Shown piece after piece: positions 1-8,186 of a stretch of 64,000 nt of DNA (within the stretch, counting starts at the first letter, position 1; every line of letters begins with the position of its first letter). The position numbers were made by a program, and so were the translations under genes. A model generated the notes under the pieces. The model saw nothing but the letters and a program-made list of their open reading frames with translations. It ran no database searches and was not told where the DNA came from. The DNA lies in contig CP054936.1 in NCBI GenBank assembly GCA_013364255.1, positions 1,736,001 to 1,800,000 on the forward strand, read 5' to 3'. The stretch comes from Streptomyces seoulensis. GTDB lineage: Bacteria > Actinomycetota > Actinomycetes > Streptomycetales > Streptomycetaceae.

Positions 1-90
1 ATGGCGACCCCGCTGCTCCGGCTGATCGACCGGCACGACCGCGCCGAGGAGGACCCTCCGCTGCGGGCCGTCGCGGCCGGGACCCGCTGA
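1..90 (+). CDS. C-terminal tail of an unidentified gene (5' end outside window)
   Basis: A plus-strand frame is open from the first base to a TGA at 88-90 (29 codons). An ATG occupies bases 1-3, but nothing upstream is visible, so this is more likely the 3' end of a longer gene than a complete 29-residue protein. The peptide is charged and Ala-rich (ends RAVAAGTR) and shows no domain. It converges on the acyl ligase and is followed within 10 bases by a strong hairpin terminator, as expected for a gene end. The product cannot be named. Confidence 0.5.
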   Translation: MATPLLRLIDRHDRAEEDPPLRAVAAGTR

Positions 91-96
91 GGAGAC

Positions 97-142
97 GGTG
101 AGGGCTTCGCCGTCGGCGTCCCGCGACGGCGAAGCCCTCACC
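97..142. terminator. Strong bidirectional hairpin terminator
   Basis: Perfect 19-bp inverted repeat (left arm 97-115, right arm 124-142) around an 8-base loop. It lies between the plus-strand gene tail ending at 90 and the minus-strand ligase ending at 149, so it can terminate both. There is no U-tract, which is common in Streptomyces. Confidence 0.85.
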
Positions 143-148
143 ACTACG

Positions 149-1636
149 TCATGTTCTGGCGGCCAGCTGTCTCTTGTCGGGTTTGCCGGCAGGGGTGAGC
201 GGCACCTCGTCGATGAGGGTGAGGCGGGTCGGCGCGCACGCCCCGCCCAGGTGCGCCGCCACCAGCTCGCGCAGCTCGCCGAGTTCCGGCACACGACCGG
301 CGGCGGGCACCACGAACGCGTGGACGGCCTCCCCGGTGTCGTCGTCGGGGACGGCGACGACGTACGCCTCGGCCACGGCCGGGTGGGTGGCGAGCAGCCG
401 CTCGATCGGCCCGGCGTAGTACACATTGGCGTTGACGATGACCACGTCGCGGGTACGCCCCGTGAGCCACAGCCGGCCCTCGGCGTCGAGGCGGCCGAGG
501 TCCCGGGTGCGCACCCAGCCGTCGCCGAACACCTCGGCGCTGAGGTCCGGCTCCCCCCAGTAGCCGCACCCCTGCGACGGGGTCCGGACGAAGAGCTCAC
601 CCTCAACGCCGGGCGGCACGGTCCGCCCCGACGCGTCCCGGACGACCAGGTCGACGGGCGGCACGCCCAGCGAACCGGGCGGGTCGCCGGGAACGGCCAT
701 GGAGATCATGCCGGTCTCGGTCTGGCCGTAGCCGTGGAAGACGACGGGGCCGAGCACCTCGGCGGCCTCCCGCAGCCGCCCCGGCTCCAGCGGGGAGCCG
801 GACACCATCAGGGCCCGCAGCGCGCCCAGGTCCGCCGGGCGGGCCCGCTGACGCGCCACGAGGCGGTGCAGCCGGGCCACGGTGATGACGCTCGCCGTCG
901 CCCGGTGCCGCACCAGCGCGTCCGGGAAGACCGGCGGGTCGGCGGTGACGAGGGTTCCGCCGGACGCGAGCGCGAGCAGCCCGTACTCCGTCATCACCTG
1001 GCTCGCCAGGGTGCCGAACACCAGGAACCGGTCCAGCCGCGCGGCCAGTTCGCGGACGGCGGGCGGCCACAGGTCGGGGCGCAGGGCCCAGGCCGCGGTC
1101 ATCGCCGCGTAGGTCTGCGCACAGGCCTTGGGCGCCCCGGTGCTGCCGCTGGTGTGGATCAGCCGGGCGACGTCGTGCGGACGCGCCGAGACCCGCGGCC
1201 GTACGCCGTCGTCCGGAGCCGCCAGCAGCTCGCTGAGGGCGAGGACGCGCCCGTGCCGCCGCGTGTCCGGGTCGTCGCCGTCGTCCCGGCCGTCCGTGAC
1301 GGATACGCCGGCGGCCGGGACGTCGGTGACCTGGAGGCGGGTGTCCGCCAGGAGGCGCCGCCGCTGGGGTTCGGTCAGCCCCGGACGGACGCCCACGACG
1401 CGGGCGCCGACGACATGGGCCGCGACGACCGCGGCGAACGCCTCCGGGCCGACGCCGAGCAGCAGGCCGACGCCGTCGCCGGGCCGGACGCCGTGCCGCC
1501 GCAGACCGCTCGTCACCCGTCTGATCAGGCCGAGGAGTCCGGCCGCGGTGACCACCCGGTCGGCGTGCTCGAACACCGGCCGGTCGCCCGCCGCGTCGAG
1601 GAGGTCCAGCAGGCCGCCGGGGAACTGCTCACCCAA
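149..1636 (-). CDS. AMP-dependent acyl-CoA synthetase/ligase
   Basis: ANL-superfamily adenylating enzyme of 495 residues. It should activate a carboxylic acid as acyl-AMP and then probably transfer it to CoA or a carrier thiol. Visible motifs: the phosphate-binding A3 loop TSGSTGAPK (about 162-170), GYGQTETG (A5, near 298), TRDLG and LTGRTRDVV (A7/A8), and the C-terminal catalytic lysine in PLTPAGKPDK (K486). The length is normal for the family. The ATG overlaps the stop of the upstream FAD monooxygenase by 8 bases, so the two are co-transcribed and probably translationally coupled. The acid substrate cannot be read from the sequence. No carrier protein is adjacent. Confidence 0.92.
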   Translation of the reverse strand: MGEQFPGGLLDLLDAAGDRPVFEHADRVVTAAGLLGLIRRVTSGLRRHGVRPGDGVGLLLGVGPEAFAAVVAAHVVGARVVGVRPGLTEPQRRRLLADTRLQVTDVPAAGVSVTDGRDDGDDPDTRRHGRVLALSELLAAPDDGVRPRVSARPHDVARLIHTSGSTGAPKACAQTYAAMTAAWALRPDLWPPAVRELAARLDRFLVFGTLASQVMTEYGLLALASGGTLVTADPPVFPDALVRHRATASVITVARLHRLVARQRARPADLGALRALMVSGSPLEPGRLREAAEVLGPVVFHGYGQTETGMISMAVPGDPPGSLGVPPVDLVVRDASGRTVPPGVEGELFVRTPSQGCGYWGEPDLSAEVFGDGWVRTRDLGRLDAEGRLWLTGRTRDVVIVNANVYYAGPIERLLATHPAVAEAYVVAVPDDDTGEAVHAFVVPAAGRVPELGELRELVAAHLGGACAPTRLTLIDEVPLTPAGKPDKRQLAART

Positions 1637-3173
1637 GGCAGGACTTCACGAACGCGGCGAGCGGCTGCTGGTGCACGGCCGGGACGTCCCAGTCGTTCTC
1701 CAGGTTCTCCGCCAGATGGTGGACGCCGGCCAGGACGCCGTCGCGGTAGTGCCGGACCACGGGGTGGAGGTAGGCGGAGTCCGCCGCGTGCTCGGCGTCG
1801 TTCTCGGCCACCCGCGGGACGCCGACGTCGAACGGGTCGACCTGGTCGTGGCCCGGCCCGTACTCCAGGTCGACGACGAAACGGTGCGCGGCGGGGCCGA
1901 GCCCGCCGTCGGCGACGTGGTCGAGCGGCACTTCCTCCTGATACCGGGCCGTGTCCCCGTCGACGCTCACCACGTCGCCGAGGAACCCGAACTGCTGCCA
2001 CAGCCCGGAGGAGCGGTTGACGCGGGCGACGACGGCGTCGGCGACCGCCTCCGGCGCCGCGGCGAGCGTCCGGGACGGCCAGGGCGTGTCGTGGTGGCGG
2101 GAGCGCAGGATGCGGTGCAGCGCGCGGGCCCCGTAGCGGAAACCGTGGATGAAGCCGTTGGTGGACCGCTTGAAGTCCCGCTGCTGGGTCAGGGTGCCGG
2201 CGAAGTAGAGGCCGGGAACGTTCACCGACTCGAACGCGGAGGTCTGCTCGGGGAACCGGTCGTCGATGACGAGGGCGGGACGGCACGTCTGGTCGAACAC
2301 GTCGGCGTCGAAGCGGAATCCCGCGCACAGGACGATCCGGTCGTAGCGCAGTTCGCGCAGGCCCTCCGTGGTCCGCGTGTAGCGGAACACCACCCGGTAG
2401 CGGCCGTCGGCGGTGCGCTCAATGTTCTCCACGGCGCCGTCCAGGACGGCGTTCTGCGACTTGAGCTGGTAGCTGTCCAGGAAGTTGTTGTTCACCGCGC
2501 GCAGATGCCCGACGAAGTGCGTCTTCCAGGCCATCCGCACCGAGTGCGGGCCCGCGACGTGGATGACCGCGGCCTTCTCCATGAGGGCGTCGGCCGTCTC
2601 GAAGGCGGAGTTGCCCTTGCCGATCACGAGCACCCGCTGGTTCGTGAACGACGCCGGATCGGTGTCGAACGTGTCGTAGCGCTCGGCGAGTTCGATGCCG
2701 GGGACGGACGGGACGTTGAGGCGGGAGACACCGGTCGCCACGACGAGCCGCCGGGCCCTCCAGGTCCGTCCGGCGGCGTCGCGGGCGGTGAAGACTCCCC
2801 GCGCGCGGGAGATCCGGACGACGTCCGTGCCGTACTCGACGCGGACGCCGGTGCGTTCGGCGAAGTCGGCCAGATAGCGCACCAGGTCGTCGGCCTGGGG
2901 GAAGTAGCGGTCGGTGTAGTGGCCGAGGAGCAGCCGCGGATCGTCGCTGAGCAGCGAGTTCCAGTCCATGCGGAGGTTGATCTCCGAGTCCGTGCTCCCG
3001 GTGTTGACCTTGTTGATCGATATCAGCCTGCGGTGGCGCGGGTACGTGGTGAAGAACGTACCCGGTCCGCTTCCGCGTTCCAGGACGAGGTAGTCGAGCC
3101 CGTCGCCTTCGAGCAGAGCGGCGAGTTGAAGTCCGGCCGGTCCGGCCCCGATGATCAGGTAGTCGCGCACCAT
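1629..3173 (-). CDS. FAD/NAD(P)-dependent monooxygenase-like oxidoreductase
   Basis: A 514-residue flavoprotein with an N-terminal FAD-binding Rossmann loop (IIGAGPAG, residues 6-13) and a second nucleotide-binding loop GKGNSAFE near 183, the two-dinucleotide arrangement of flavin-containing and Baeyer-Villiger monooxygenases. The stretch NNNFLDSYQLKSQNA resembles FOXRED2-type oxidoreductases (inference from pattern). It is the first gene of a two-gene unit with the acyl ligase. The pair could oxidise and activate a small hydrophobic acid or amino-acid-derived substrate. The ATG at 3173 was chosen because the GxGxxG motif follows at the usual distance. Upstream lies the zinc-free ribosomal protein operon on the same strand, so read-through from the Zur promoter cannot be excluded. 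Confidence 0.88.
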   Translation of the reverse strand: MVRDYLIIGAGPAGLQLAALLEGDGLDYLVLERGSGPGTFFTTYPRHRRLISINKVNTGSTDSEINLRMDWNSLLSDDPRLLLGHYTDRYFPQADDLVRYLADFAERTGVRVEYGTDVVRISRARGVFTARDAAGRTWRARRLVVATGVSRLNVPSVPGIELAERYDTFDTDPASFTNQRVLVIGKGNSAFETADALMEKAAVIHVAGPHSVRMAWKTHFVGHLRAVNNNFLDSYQLKSQNAVLDGAVENIERTADGRYRVVFRYTRTTEGLRELRYDRIVLCAGFRFDADVFDQTCRPALVIDDRFPEQTSAFESVNVPGLYFAGTLTQQRDFKRSTNGFIHGFRYGARALHRILRSRHHDTPWPSRTLAAAPEAVADAVVARVNRSSGLWQQFGFLGDVVSVDGDTARYQEEVPLDHVADGGLGPAAHRFVVDLEYGPGHDQVDPFDVGVPRVAENDAEHAADSAYLHPVVRHYRDGVLAGVHHLAENLENDWDVPAVHQQPLAAFVKSCLG

Positions 3174-3270
3174 GGCCGGGACGCTAGCGGCCCGACATCA
3201 GAGCGCTCTGAGATTGCGGTGACCGGGCCGGGCGGCGCCGTGGCCGCGACCACCACCCGGCCCGGAGTCA

Positions 3271-3441
3271 TCAGTCCTCCGGCCGGAGGAGGCCGCGCTC
3301 GTACGCCTTCCTCAGGTGCTGGGGGACCAGGTAGGCGCTGCCGTCGATGGTGACGGGGACGAGCGGCGGGGTGCTCGCACGCCACTGGGCGCGGCGGTGG
3401 CGGGTGTTGCCGCGTGACATCTTGCGCTTGGGGACGGCCAT
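3271..3441 (-). CDS. rpmF: Ribosomal protein L32, zinc-independent paralogue
   Basis: 56-residue L32 with the typical start MAVPKRKMSRGNTRHRRAQW. The zinc-binding L32 form has cysteine pairs in its second half. This copy has no cysteine, which marks it as the C-minus paralogue made when zinc is scarce. It is the last gene of the minus-strand run L33, L31, CobW, S18, L32, and starts 61 bases after S18. It is too short for naive ORF calling; the ATG at 3441 gives the exact family N-terminus. Replacing zinc-loaded ribosomal proteins under zinc starvation is established for Streptomyces Zur regulons. Confidence 0.93.
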   Translation of the reverse strand: MAVPKRKMSRGNTRHRRAQWRASTPPLVPVTIDGSAYLVPQHLRKAYERGLLRPED

Positions 3442-3502
3442 GACGGTCCTCTCGTCGGTGGGGAATTCGTCCGGGGGCAACTCGTCTGCGGGAGACGGGA
3501 GT

Positions 3503-3739
3503 TCAGCGGCCGGAGTAGGGGAGCAGGGCCATCTCGCGGGCGTTCTTGACGGCCGTGGCGATCCGCCGCTGCTGCTGCCGGCTGATCCGGGTGACCCGGC
3601 GGCTGCGGATCTTGCCGCGGTCGGAGAGGAACCTGCGCAGCAGGTCGGTGTCCTTGTAGTCGATGTGGGTGATGCCGGCCGCGTCGAGCGGGTTGGGCCG
3701 GTTCTTGCGCGCGGGCGCGGTTTTGGCGGTGCGGGGCAT
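3503..3739 (-). CDS. rpsR: Ribosomal protein S18, zinc-independent paralogue
   Basis: 78-residue S18 of the small ribosomal subunit. The core [18 protein letters not shown] and the following [20 protein letters not shown] are diagnostic. No cysteines are present, fitting the alternative C-minus set. It begins 31 bases after the CobW-like gene and precedes L32 in the same operon. A house-keeping copy is expected elsewhere on the chromosome. Regulation is probably by the Zur-like box at 5441-5453 through the operon promoter. Confidence 0.95.
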   Translation of the reverse strand: MPRTAKTAPARKNRPNPLDAAGITHIDYKDTDLLRRFLSDRGKIRSRRVTRISRQQQRRIATAVKNAREMALLPYSGR

Positions 3740-3770
3740 GGCGCCCTCCTGGAGGGTGAGGGGGAACGGG

Positions 3771-4922
3771 TCAGGCGACGGCGTCGAGCAGTCGGTCGAA
3801 GCCGGTGGGCCGGCGCCAGGCGGCGGGTCCGGACGCCAGTTCGTCGTCGGTGAGCAGACAGGCGTCGAGCAGGGAGAGCAGTCCCGCCCGGTCCAGGCCG
3901 GGCGAGGTGAAGACGAGGTGCTGGCAGCGGTCTCCGTGTTCGGGATGCCAGTCCAGCGCGGCGGCGGTCCGCCGCTCGGCGGGCATCAGCTCCCAGGCGG
4001 CGTCCGGGAGGGAGGCCATCCACGGCCCGGCGCTCTCCACGCACAGCGCGCCCCCGGCGGCGTCCCAGGCGAGCAGGCTGTCGGGCCGGTCCGCCAGCCA
4101 GAACCGCCCCCGGCTGCGGGCGGCGGCGCAGCACAGGTCCTCCAGCGCGGCGTAGAGGCGGCCGGCGTGGAAGGGGCGGCGGCGCTGCCAGACCAGTGTG
4201 CTGACTCCCTCCTCGTCGCAGTCGTGGGGGAGCCGGGCACAGGCGGGGTGCTGGGCGGCCGCCGCCGCTGCCACGTCGAACCCGGCGACCGCGATGCCGC
4301 CCAACCGCCCCGATCCGACGTGGACGTGCCGCGCGGCGGGATGCAACTGCCGCAGCAGCGCGAGGTCGTCGGGCCCGGTGACGGGGCTGTCGGCCAGGGC
4401 GAGGACGGGGGCGTACTCCAGTTGCCGCGCGAAGGTGTCGCCCACGGTGCGCTGGTCCGTCGCGGCCGCGGCGAGTCCCGCGTCCGCGAGGTCGTCACCG
4501 CTGGACAGGGCGGGCAGGGCCAGTGAGGGGTCGACGGCGGTCACCACGTTGGTGAGCCGGAAGGCGCCGTGGCCGTGTGCGGCGACGACCTCGGCCATGC
4601 CCCGGGGCTCCACGGAGTCCCACAGCTCCACGACCGCGAGGCGGGTGAGGCGGCCGGCGGCCAGCCGCTCCAGTTCGGGGACGAGGTCCTCGCGCAGGGC
4701 GCAGCAGGCGCAGTCGTCGACCAGCGGCGTCTCGCCCCAGGAGGCGTCGCCCGCGGCGTCGCGGACGCTGCGGCGCACGATGCCCGCCGGGGCGGTGGAC
4801 AGGTCGTGGTGCAGGGCGACGCTGCCGGGTACCTCGCGCAGCAGTTGTTCGACCGTGGCGCGGCGGGCGTCGGCGTGCATGCCGCCGACGATCACCACGG
4901 GCATCGGTCCTTCGAGGGTCAT
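3771..4922 (-). CDS. CobW/COG0523-family protein with degenerate P-loop
   Basis: 383 residues. The family comprises G3E GTPases thought to insert or traffic metals; members in Zur regulons are linked to zinc allocation. Diagnostic here is the metal-binding CxCC motif (CACC, residues 71-74). The second half carries a CobW C-terminal-like region ([20 protein letters not shown]). Oddity: where GTPases have GxxGxGKT, this protein has [11 protein letters not shown] (13-23) with no GK[ST], so nucleotide binding is doubtful. The start overlaps the L31 stop by four bases (ATGA), showing coupling. Its place inside a zinc-free ribosomal protein operon supports a role in low-zinc physiology. Confidence 0.85.
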   Translation of the reverse strand: MTLEGPMPVVIVGGMHADARRATVEQLLREVPGSVALHHDLSTAPAGIVRRSVRDAAGDASWGETPLVDDCACCALREDLVPELERLAAGRLTRLAVVELWDSVEPRGMAEVVAAHGHGAFRLTNVVTAVDPSLALPALSSGDDLADAGLAAAATDQRTVGDTFARQLEYAPVLALADSPVTGPDDLALLRQLHPAARHVHVGSGRLGGIAVAGFDVAAAAAAQHPACARLPHDCDEEGVSTLVWQRRRPFHAGRLYAALEDLCCAAARSRGRFWLADRPDSLLAWDAAGGALCVESAGPWMASLPDAAWELMPAERRTAAALDWHPEHGDRCQHLVFTSPGLDRAGLLSLLDACLLTDDELASGPAAWRRPTGFDRLLDAVA

Positions 4923-5176
4923 CGGCGGCCTCCGGCCCGTCCGTAGCGGCGCTCGAAGCGCTCGACGCGGCCGGCGGTGTCCAGCACGCGGGCGGTGCCG
5001 GTGTAGAAGGGGTGGCTCGCCGAGGAGATCTCGACGTCGACCACCGGGTAGGTGCGGCCGTCCTCCCAGGCGACGGTCTTGTCGCTGGTCATCGTCGAGC
5101 GGGTCAGGAAGGCGAAGTCGCCGGCCTTGTCGCGGAAGACGACCGGGCGGTAGGCGGGGTGGATTCCGGGCTTCAT
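4919..5176 (-). CDS. rpmE2: Ribosomal protein L31 type B (zinc-independent)
   Basis: 85-residue L31. The start [20 protein letters not shown] and the [20 protein letters not shown] segment are those of type B L31, which lacks the CxxC zinc site of type A. It sits second in the operon, 86 bases after L33, and its stop overlaps the CobW-like start by four bases. The protein stabilises intersubunit contacts and replaces the zinc form during zinc limitation (established knowledge of the family). Confidence 0.95.
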   Translation of the reverse strand: MKPGIHPAYRPVVFRDKAGDFAFLTRSTMTSDKTVAWEDGRTYPVVDVEISSASHPFYTGTARVLDTAGRVERFERRYGRAGGRR

Positions 5177-5262
5177 GAGGTGTGTTCCCTGGATCGGGGT
5201 GCGGATGAGGGTGCGAACGCGGATGCGGGTCGGCGTGGGTGTGCGGGCGGGGCCGTGTGCGG

Positions 5263-5427
5263 TCAGCGCTCCTCGCGGAACTCGACGTGACGTCCGGCGA
5301 CGGGGTCGAACTTCCGCAGGGTGAGCCGGTCCGGGTCGTTCCGGCGGTTCTTGCGGGTCACGTAGGTGTAGCCGGTCCCGGCGGTGGAGCGGAGCTTGAC
5401 GATCGGGCGCAGTTCATCGCGAGCCAT
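5263..5427 (-). CDS. rpmG: Ribosomal protein L33, zinc-independent paralogue
   Basis: 54-residue L33 starting [20 protein letters not shown]. Other conserved stretches are [14 protein letters not shown] and RKFDPV. The cysteine pairs of zinc-type L33 are absent. An in-frame ATG 18 bases upstream exists, but the shorter start gives the family N-terminus and fits the promoter: a TATGCT -10 at 5439-5434 lies six bases before this ATG, predicting a leaderless or nearly leaderless mRNA. First gene of the zinc-starvation operon, directly behind the Zur-like palindrome. Confidence 0.94.
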   Translation of the reverse strand: MARDELRPIVKLRSTAGTGYTYVTRKNRRNDPDRLTLRKFDPVAGRHVEFREER

Positions 5428-5433
5428 GGAGAC

Positions 5434-5453
5434 AGCATACGACAATGATTGTC
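5434..5453 (-). promoter_or_regulatory. Zur-like operator and overlapping promoter of the zinc-free ribosomal operon
   Basis: GACAATGATTGTC at 5441-5453 is a perfect 13-base palindrome around one central base. It resembles Fur/Zur-family boxes (AT-rich with TGATT/AATCA core) and stands out in GC-rich DNA. Immediately downstream on the minus strand lies TATGCT (5439-5434), a good -10 element, six bases before the L33 ATG. Zinc-loaded Zur bound here would block the promoter; zinc starvation would release it. Confidence 0.8.
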
Positions 5454-5612
5454 ATTACCGATAGTGGGTGGGCTGCCGTTCTCGTTCACCGCCGGTCCTC
5501 CTGGAGCGACACGCGGCGCGCGGAGGTGACGGCCGACGGGTCACGCGGGCGGGAGCGCGTCGTGGCGCTAGGATCAGCGGCACCTCATGGCGACAGAAAG
5601 CGGTGTCGAGCA

Positions 5613-6038
5613 ATGGCCGATGACGCCTACCTCTTCCTCCTGCCGGACGACCACCCCCGCGTGGGAGCCGCTGTGGCGGCACTGGGCGGTCTGGAGTGCG
5701 CCGAGACGCCGGCCGTCCAGGGATGGCTCTCGGCCCACGGCGCCTCCGCTTCGTCGGAGCGGACCCGGATCCTGCCGGCCGACTCCGAGATCCTGCTGCC
5801 GGCCGACGCCGACCGCCTGCCGGTCCCGTTGACCGAACGGGAACTGGTCGCGGTCCGGGAGCAGTGCTCCCCGCAGCCGGTCGCGGACATGGAGCGGCAG
5901 CTCCTGACGTACCGGGAGACGACCGAGGACTGGCAGGCCCTGGTGCACCGGGCCCTGGCGGCCGGCATCCCGGCGCCGCGCATCGCCGAGCTGACCGGTC
6001 TCGACCCGCGTGAGGTCGGCGGGCTCACCCAGAGCTGA
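5613..6038 (+). CDS. Conserved hypothetical protein, small acidic
   Basis: 141 residues beginning MADDAYLFLLPDDHPRVGAA. The frame is open further upstream to 5445, but that part overlaps the Zur promoter region and has a basic, non-coding-looking composition, so the ATG at 5613 is preferred. The C-terminal half (YRETTEDWQALVHRALAAG, then PRIAELTGLDPREVG) looks like a small helical DNA-binding or regulatory module, but no family is recognised. It is divergent from the zinc operon. Its start lies about 160 bases from the Zur-like box, so co-regulation is possible but unsupported. Confidence 0.65.
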   Translation: MADDAYLFLLPDDHPRVGAAVAALGGLECAETPAVQGWLSAHGASASSERTRILPADSEILLPADADRLPVPLTERELVAVREQCSPQPVADMERQLLTYRETTEDWQALVHRALAAGIPAPRIAELTGLDPREVGGLTQS

Positions 6039-6194
6039 CGGACCGCGCCGCACCGGGGTGCCGCACGGCCCCCGCGGCGCGATCCGCTTCCGGTCCGGCC
6101 CGTCGGCCGACCGATCGCATCATGACCCTCTGTAAGCGCGACGGCTGACACCTCGACAGAGCGTGACCTTTTGAGGGATATCGCTGATCGCTCA

Positions 6195-6200
6195 GGGTAA
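6195..6200 (+). promoter_or_regulatory. Possible SigB/SigF-type -10 element (GGGTAA)
   Basis: GGGTAA lies about 55 bases before the sigma-factor start. General-stress sigma factors of Streptomyces use a GGGTA(C/A/T) -10 box and often control their own genes. No convincing GTTT-type -35 is seen at the expected 14-16 base spacing, so this is only a suggestion. Confidence 0.3.
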
Positions 6201-6255
6201 GCGCCCGGCTACGAAACGCTCCGTCCATGGAGTCATGACCGTTCCGGGAGCTGAC

Positions 6256-7158
6256 ATGGCCACCTTGACCGAAGACGAGACCACCGGCACGACACCGCTT
6301 CCCCGACGACACCCGGGCCCTGCCGACGCCGCGGTCGCGGTCGTTCCCGCCCGGACGGCGCCCGCCCGGGCCGGCACGGCCCGGATCGACCCGGCCGACG
6401 CGCGGGCCCTGTCCAAAACCCTGTTCGCGCGGCTCGAATCGCTGGAAGAGGGCACACCGGAGCACTCCTACGTCCGCAACACGCTCGTGGAACTGAACCT
6501 CACCCTCGTTCACTACGCGGCCGCCCGCGCAGGGGCCCGCAAGCAGTCCTACGAGGACGTCGTGCAGGTCGGCACGATCGGGCTGATCAAGGCGATCAAC
6601 CGCTTCGAACTGCAACGCGGCGTGGAATTCCCCAGCTTCGCGCTGCCGACCGTCATCGGCGAGATCAAGCGGTACTTCCGCGACACGACCTGGGCCCTGC
6701 ACGTGCCGCGCCGACTGCGCGACCTGCGTGTGGAACTGACCGAGGCCGAACGGCACCTGGAGCAGACCCACGGCCGCAATCCCACCGTGTCCGAACTGGC
6801 CCGTCATCTGCACCTGGAGGACGAGGAGGTCATCGAGGGCCTGATCGCCGCCAACGGATACTCCGCGGCATCCCTGGACACCGCGGAGGACGCCGACGGC
6901 CTGGACGAGAGCCTCGCCCACCACATCGGCTACGCGGACCGCGAACTCGCGAAGACCGAGGACCTGCAGGCGCTCAAACCGCTCATCGCCGCGCTCCCCG
7001 AGCACGAGCGCCGGGTCCTCGCCCTGCGCTACACCGCCGACCTGACGCAGAGCGCCATCGCGGAGGAACTCGGCGTTTCCCAGACCCAGGTCTCCCGGCT
7101 CCTCAAACGCGCCGTCGTCCGCCTCCGGCGCCAACTCGGCGACGGACTCGGGGTATGA
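6256..7158 (+). CDS. RNA polymerase sigma factor, SigB/SigF/SigG family
   Basis: 300 residues with regions 2, 3 and 4 of a type 3 (general-stress/sporulation) sigma factor. Region 2 shows DVVQVGTIGLIKAINRFE and FPSFALPTVIGEIKRYFRD. Region 3 contains RNPTVSELARHLHL. Region 4 ends with ALRYTADLTQSAIAEELGVS followed by QTQVSRLLKRAV. The ATG at 6256 has GGGAG five bases upstream; an ATG at 6235 is poorly spaced from its GGAG. Such factors are normally held by an RsbW-like anti-sigma kinase, and one is encoded just downstream on the opposite strand. The neighbouring SpoIIE-type phosphatase could complete a partner switch. No anti-anti-sigma (STAS) gene is seen in the window. Confidence 0.95.
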   Translation: MATLTEDETTGTTPLPRRHPGPADAAVAVVPARTAPARAGTARIDPADARALSKTLFARLESLEEGTPEHSYVRNTLVELNLTLVHYAAARAGARKQSYEDVVQVGTIGLIKAINRFELQRGVEFPSFALPTVIGEIKRYFRDTTWALHVPRRLRDLRVELTEAERHLEQTHGRNPTVSELARHLHLEDEEVIEGLIAANGYSAASLDTAEDADGLDESLAHHIGYADRELAKTEDLQALKPLIAALPEHERRVLALRYTADLTQSAIAEELGVSQTQVSRLLKRAVVRLRRQLGDGLGV

Positions 7159-7251
7159 GGGTGCCGTACGGCATCGTCCCGGCGCGCCCGGAGGCGAAGA
7201 AGTGACCCTCTTTCAGGCGGAGCGCCGGAGACGAGCCGTGCGGCCGGGACG

Positions 7252-7277
7252 CCCCCGGTGAAACCGATCACCGGGGG
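7252..7277. terminator. Hairpin terminator between convergent sigma and anti-sigma genes
   Basis: Perfect 10-bp inverted repeat (7252-7261 and 7268-7277) with a six-base loop. It serves the sigma gene ending at 7158 and includes the stop codon region of the minus-strand anti-sigma gene. Confidence 0.7.
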
Positions 7278-7723
7278 ACGAGGGCGCAGACCGCCTTCCC
7301 GTCGGGAATCAGCGCCACGGTGACCTGCCTGGCCAGACGGCGCACCATGGGCCAGCCGAATCCGCCCAGGCACCCGCTGAAGTCGGGGGCATGAGGACGG
7401 GGCGGTGTGGGATCCTCGTCCACCACCGTCACCTCGACGGCGTCAGGCCGGGCGTCGAGGATCAGCGTGCAGGTGGCACCGCGAGCGTGGCGCACCGCGT
7501 TCGTCACGAGTTCCGTGACGACCAGGTCGATGTCCTGGGCGACGCGGTCGACGACGCGCGGTGCGAGCCGGCGCACGAAACGCCGGGCGGCGCGACGCGC
7601 TTCGGGCGCGGCGGCGGAGCGGGCCGGCAGCACCAGCGACCAGGAAGCGCCGGCTTCGTCGCTCTCGCCGGTGCCGGTCACCGTTCGTGCTGCGGACATC
7701 ATGGCGGAGTAGTCGTCTTCCAT
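7268..7723 (-). CDS. Anti-sigma regulatory factor, serine kinase-type ATPase (RsbW-like)
   Basis: 151 residues with a single HATPase_c_2 domain. The N box is VVTELVTNAVRHA; the G1 region is VDEDPTPPRPHAPD and the G2-like loop GGFGWPMVRRLA. There is no histidine phosphoacceptor domain, as expected for Streptomyces RsbW-type proteins that bind a sigma factor or phosphorylate an anti-anti-sigma factor. The gene converges with the SigB-family sigma gene, and proximity suggests that sigma factor as partner. Upstream on the other side are the phytochrome kinase and a SpoIIE phosphatase, so the set could form a partner-switching stress module. The pairing is inferred from location only. Confidence 0.9.
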   Translation of the reverse strand: MEDDYSAMMSAARTVTGTGESDEAGASWSLVLPARSAAAPEARRAARRFVRRLAPRVVDRVAQDIDLVVTELVTNAVRHARGATCTLILDARPDAVEVTVVDEDPTPPRPHAPDFSGCLGGFGWPMVRRLARQVTVALIPDGKAVCALVPR

Positions 7724-8186
7724 GGCTGTTCGGCTTCCCGCGCCGCGGGAGGAGATGTTCGCCCACGAGGGGACACGGGTGCGAACACCGGGAGGTCGGT
7801 CGCGGCGCAGGAACCGACGCTCTGCCGCAAAGGCTCCGGAAAGAGACCGCCCTGTCGGAGAGCCCCTTTCCGGTACGGAACGAGAAGAAGGAGGAACTCA
7901 GGTCTTTGAAATGGTCGCCCTCCTCGTGCCCCGGATTTTGTGCCGCAAACGAAATGAGAGTCGGGGAATGCGGGAGGTGATACGGGGAAAAGGGCGACCG
8001 GAAGGCCGGTCCACGCATTTCGCTATTTGCCCGCTCTCCGTGCCGCGCTCATTCTTCTCGGCGGTGGTAATTCACCCTGGCGCCGAGGACGACCGGACAG
8101 CGCGCACCCGGAATGACGACGTGCCGGGCAGAGAGCCCGAACGCCGTCGGTGACGACGCCCCACAGCGGCGCCCCACAGCGGCAGC
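7724..8186. other. Intergenic region, no gene seen
   Basis: 463 bases between the divergent anti-sigma and phytochrome genes. It is less GC-rich than its surroundings, with several A-rich stretches (around 7880-8000). Open frames here lack coding-like codon use. It probably holds the promoters of both flanking genes; no clear -35/-10 pair, hairpin or RNA gene was identified. Confidence 0.5.

Noticed and set aside
98..2020. Long plus-strand open frames opposite the acyl ligase and monooxygenase
   Set aside because: They are shadows of the minus-strand genes: Arg/Gly/Ala-rich, no family pattern, no binding site; high GC keeps antisense frames open.
5445..5612. Longer N-terminus for the small gene at 5613
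   Set aside because: The extension overlaps the Zur-like operator, is basic and lacks coding-like codon use.
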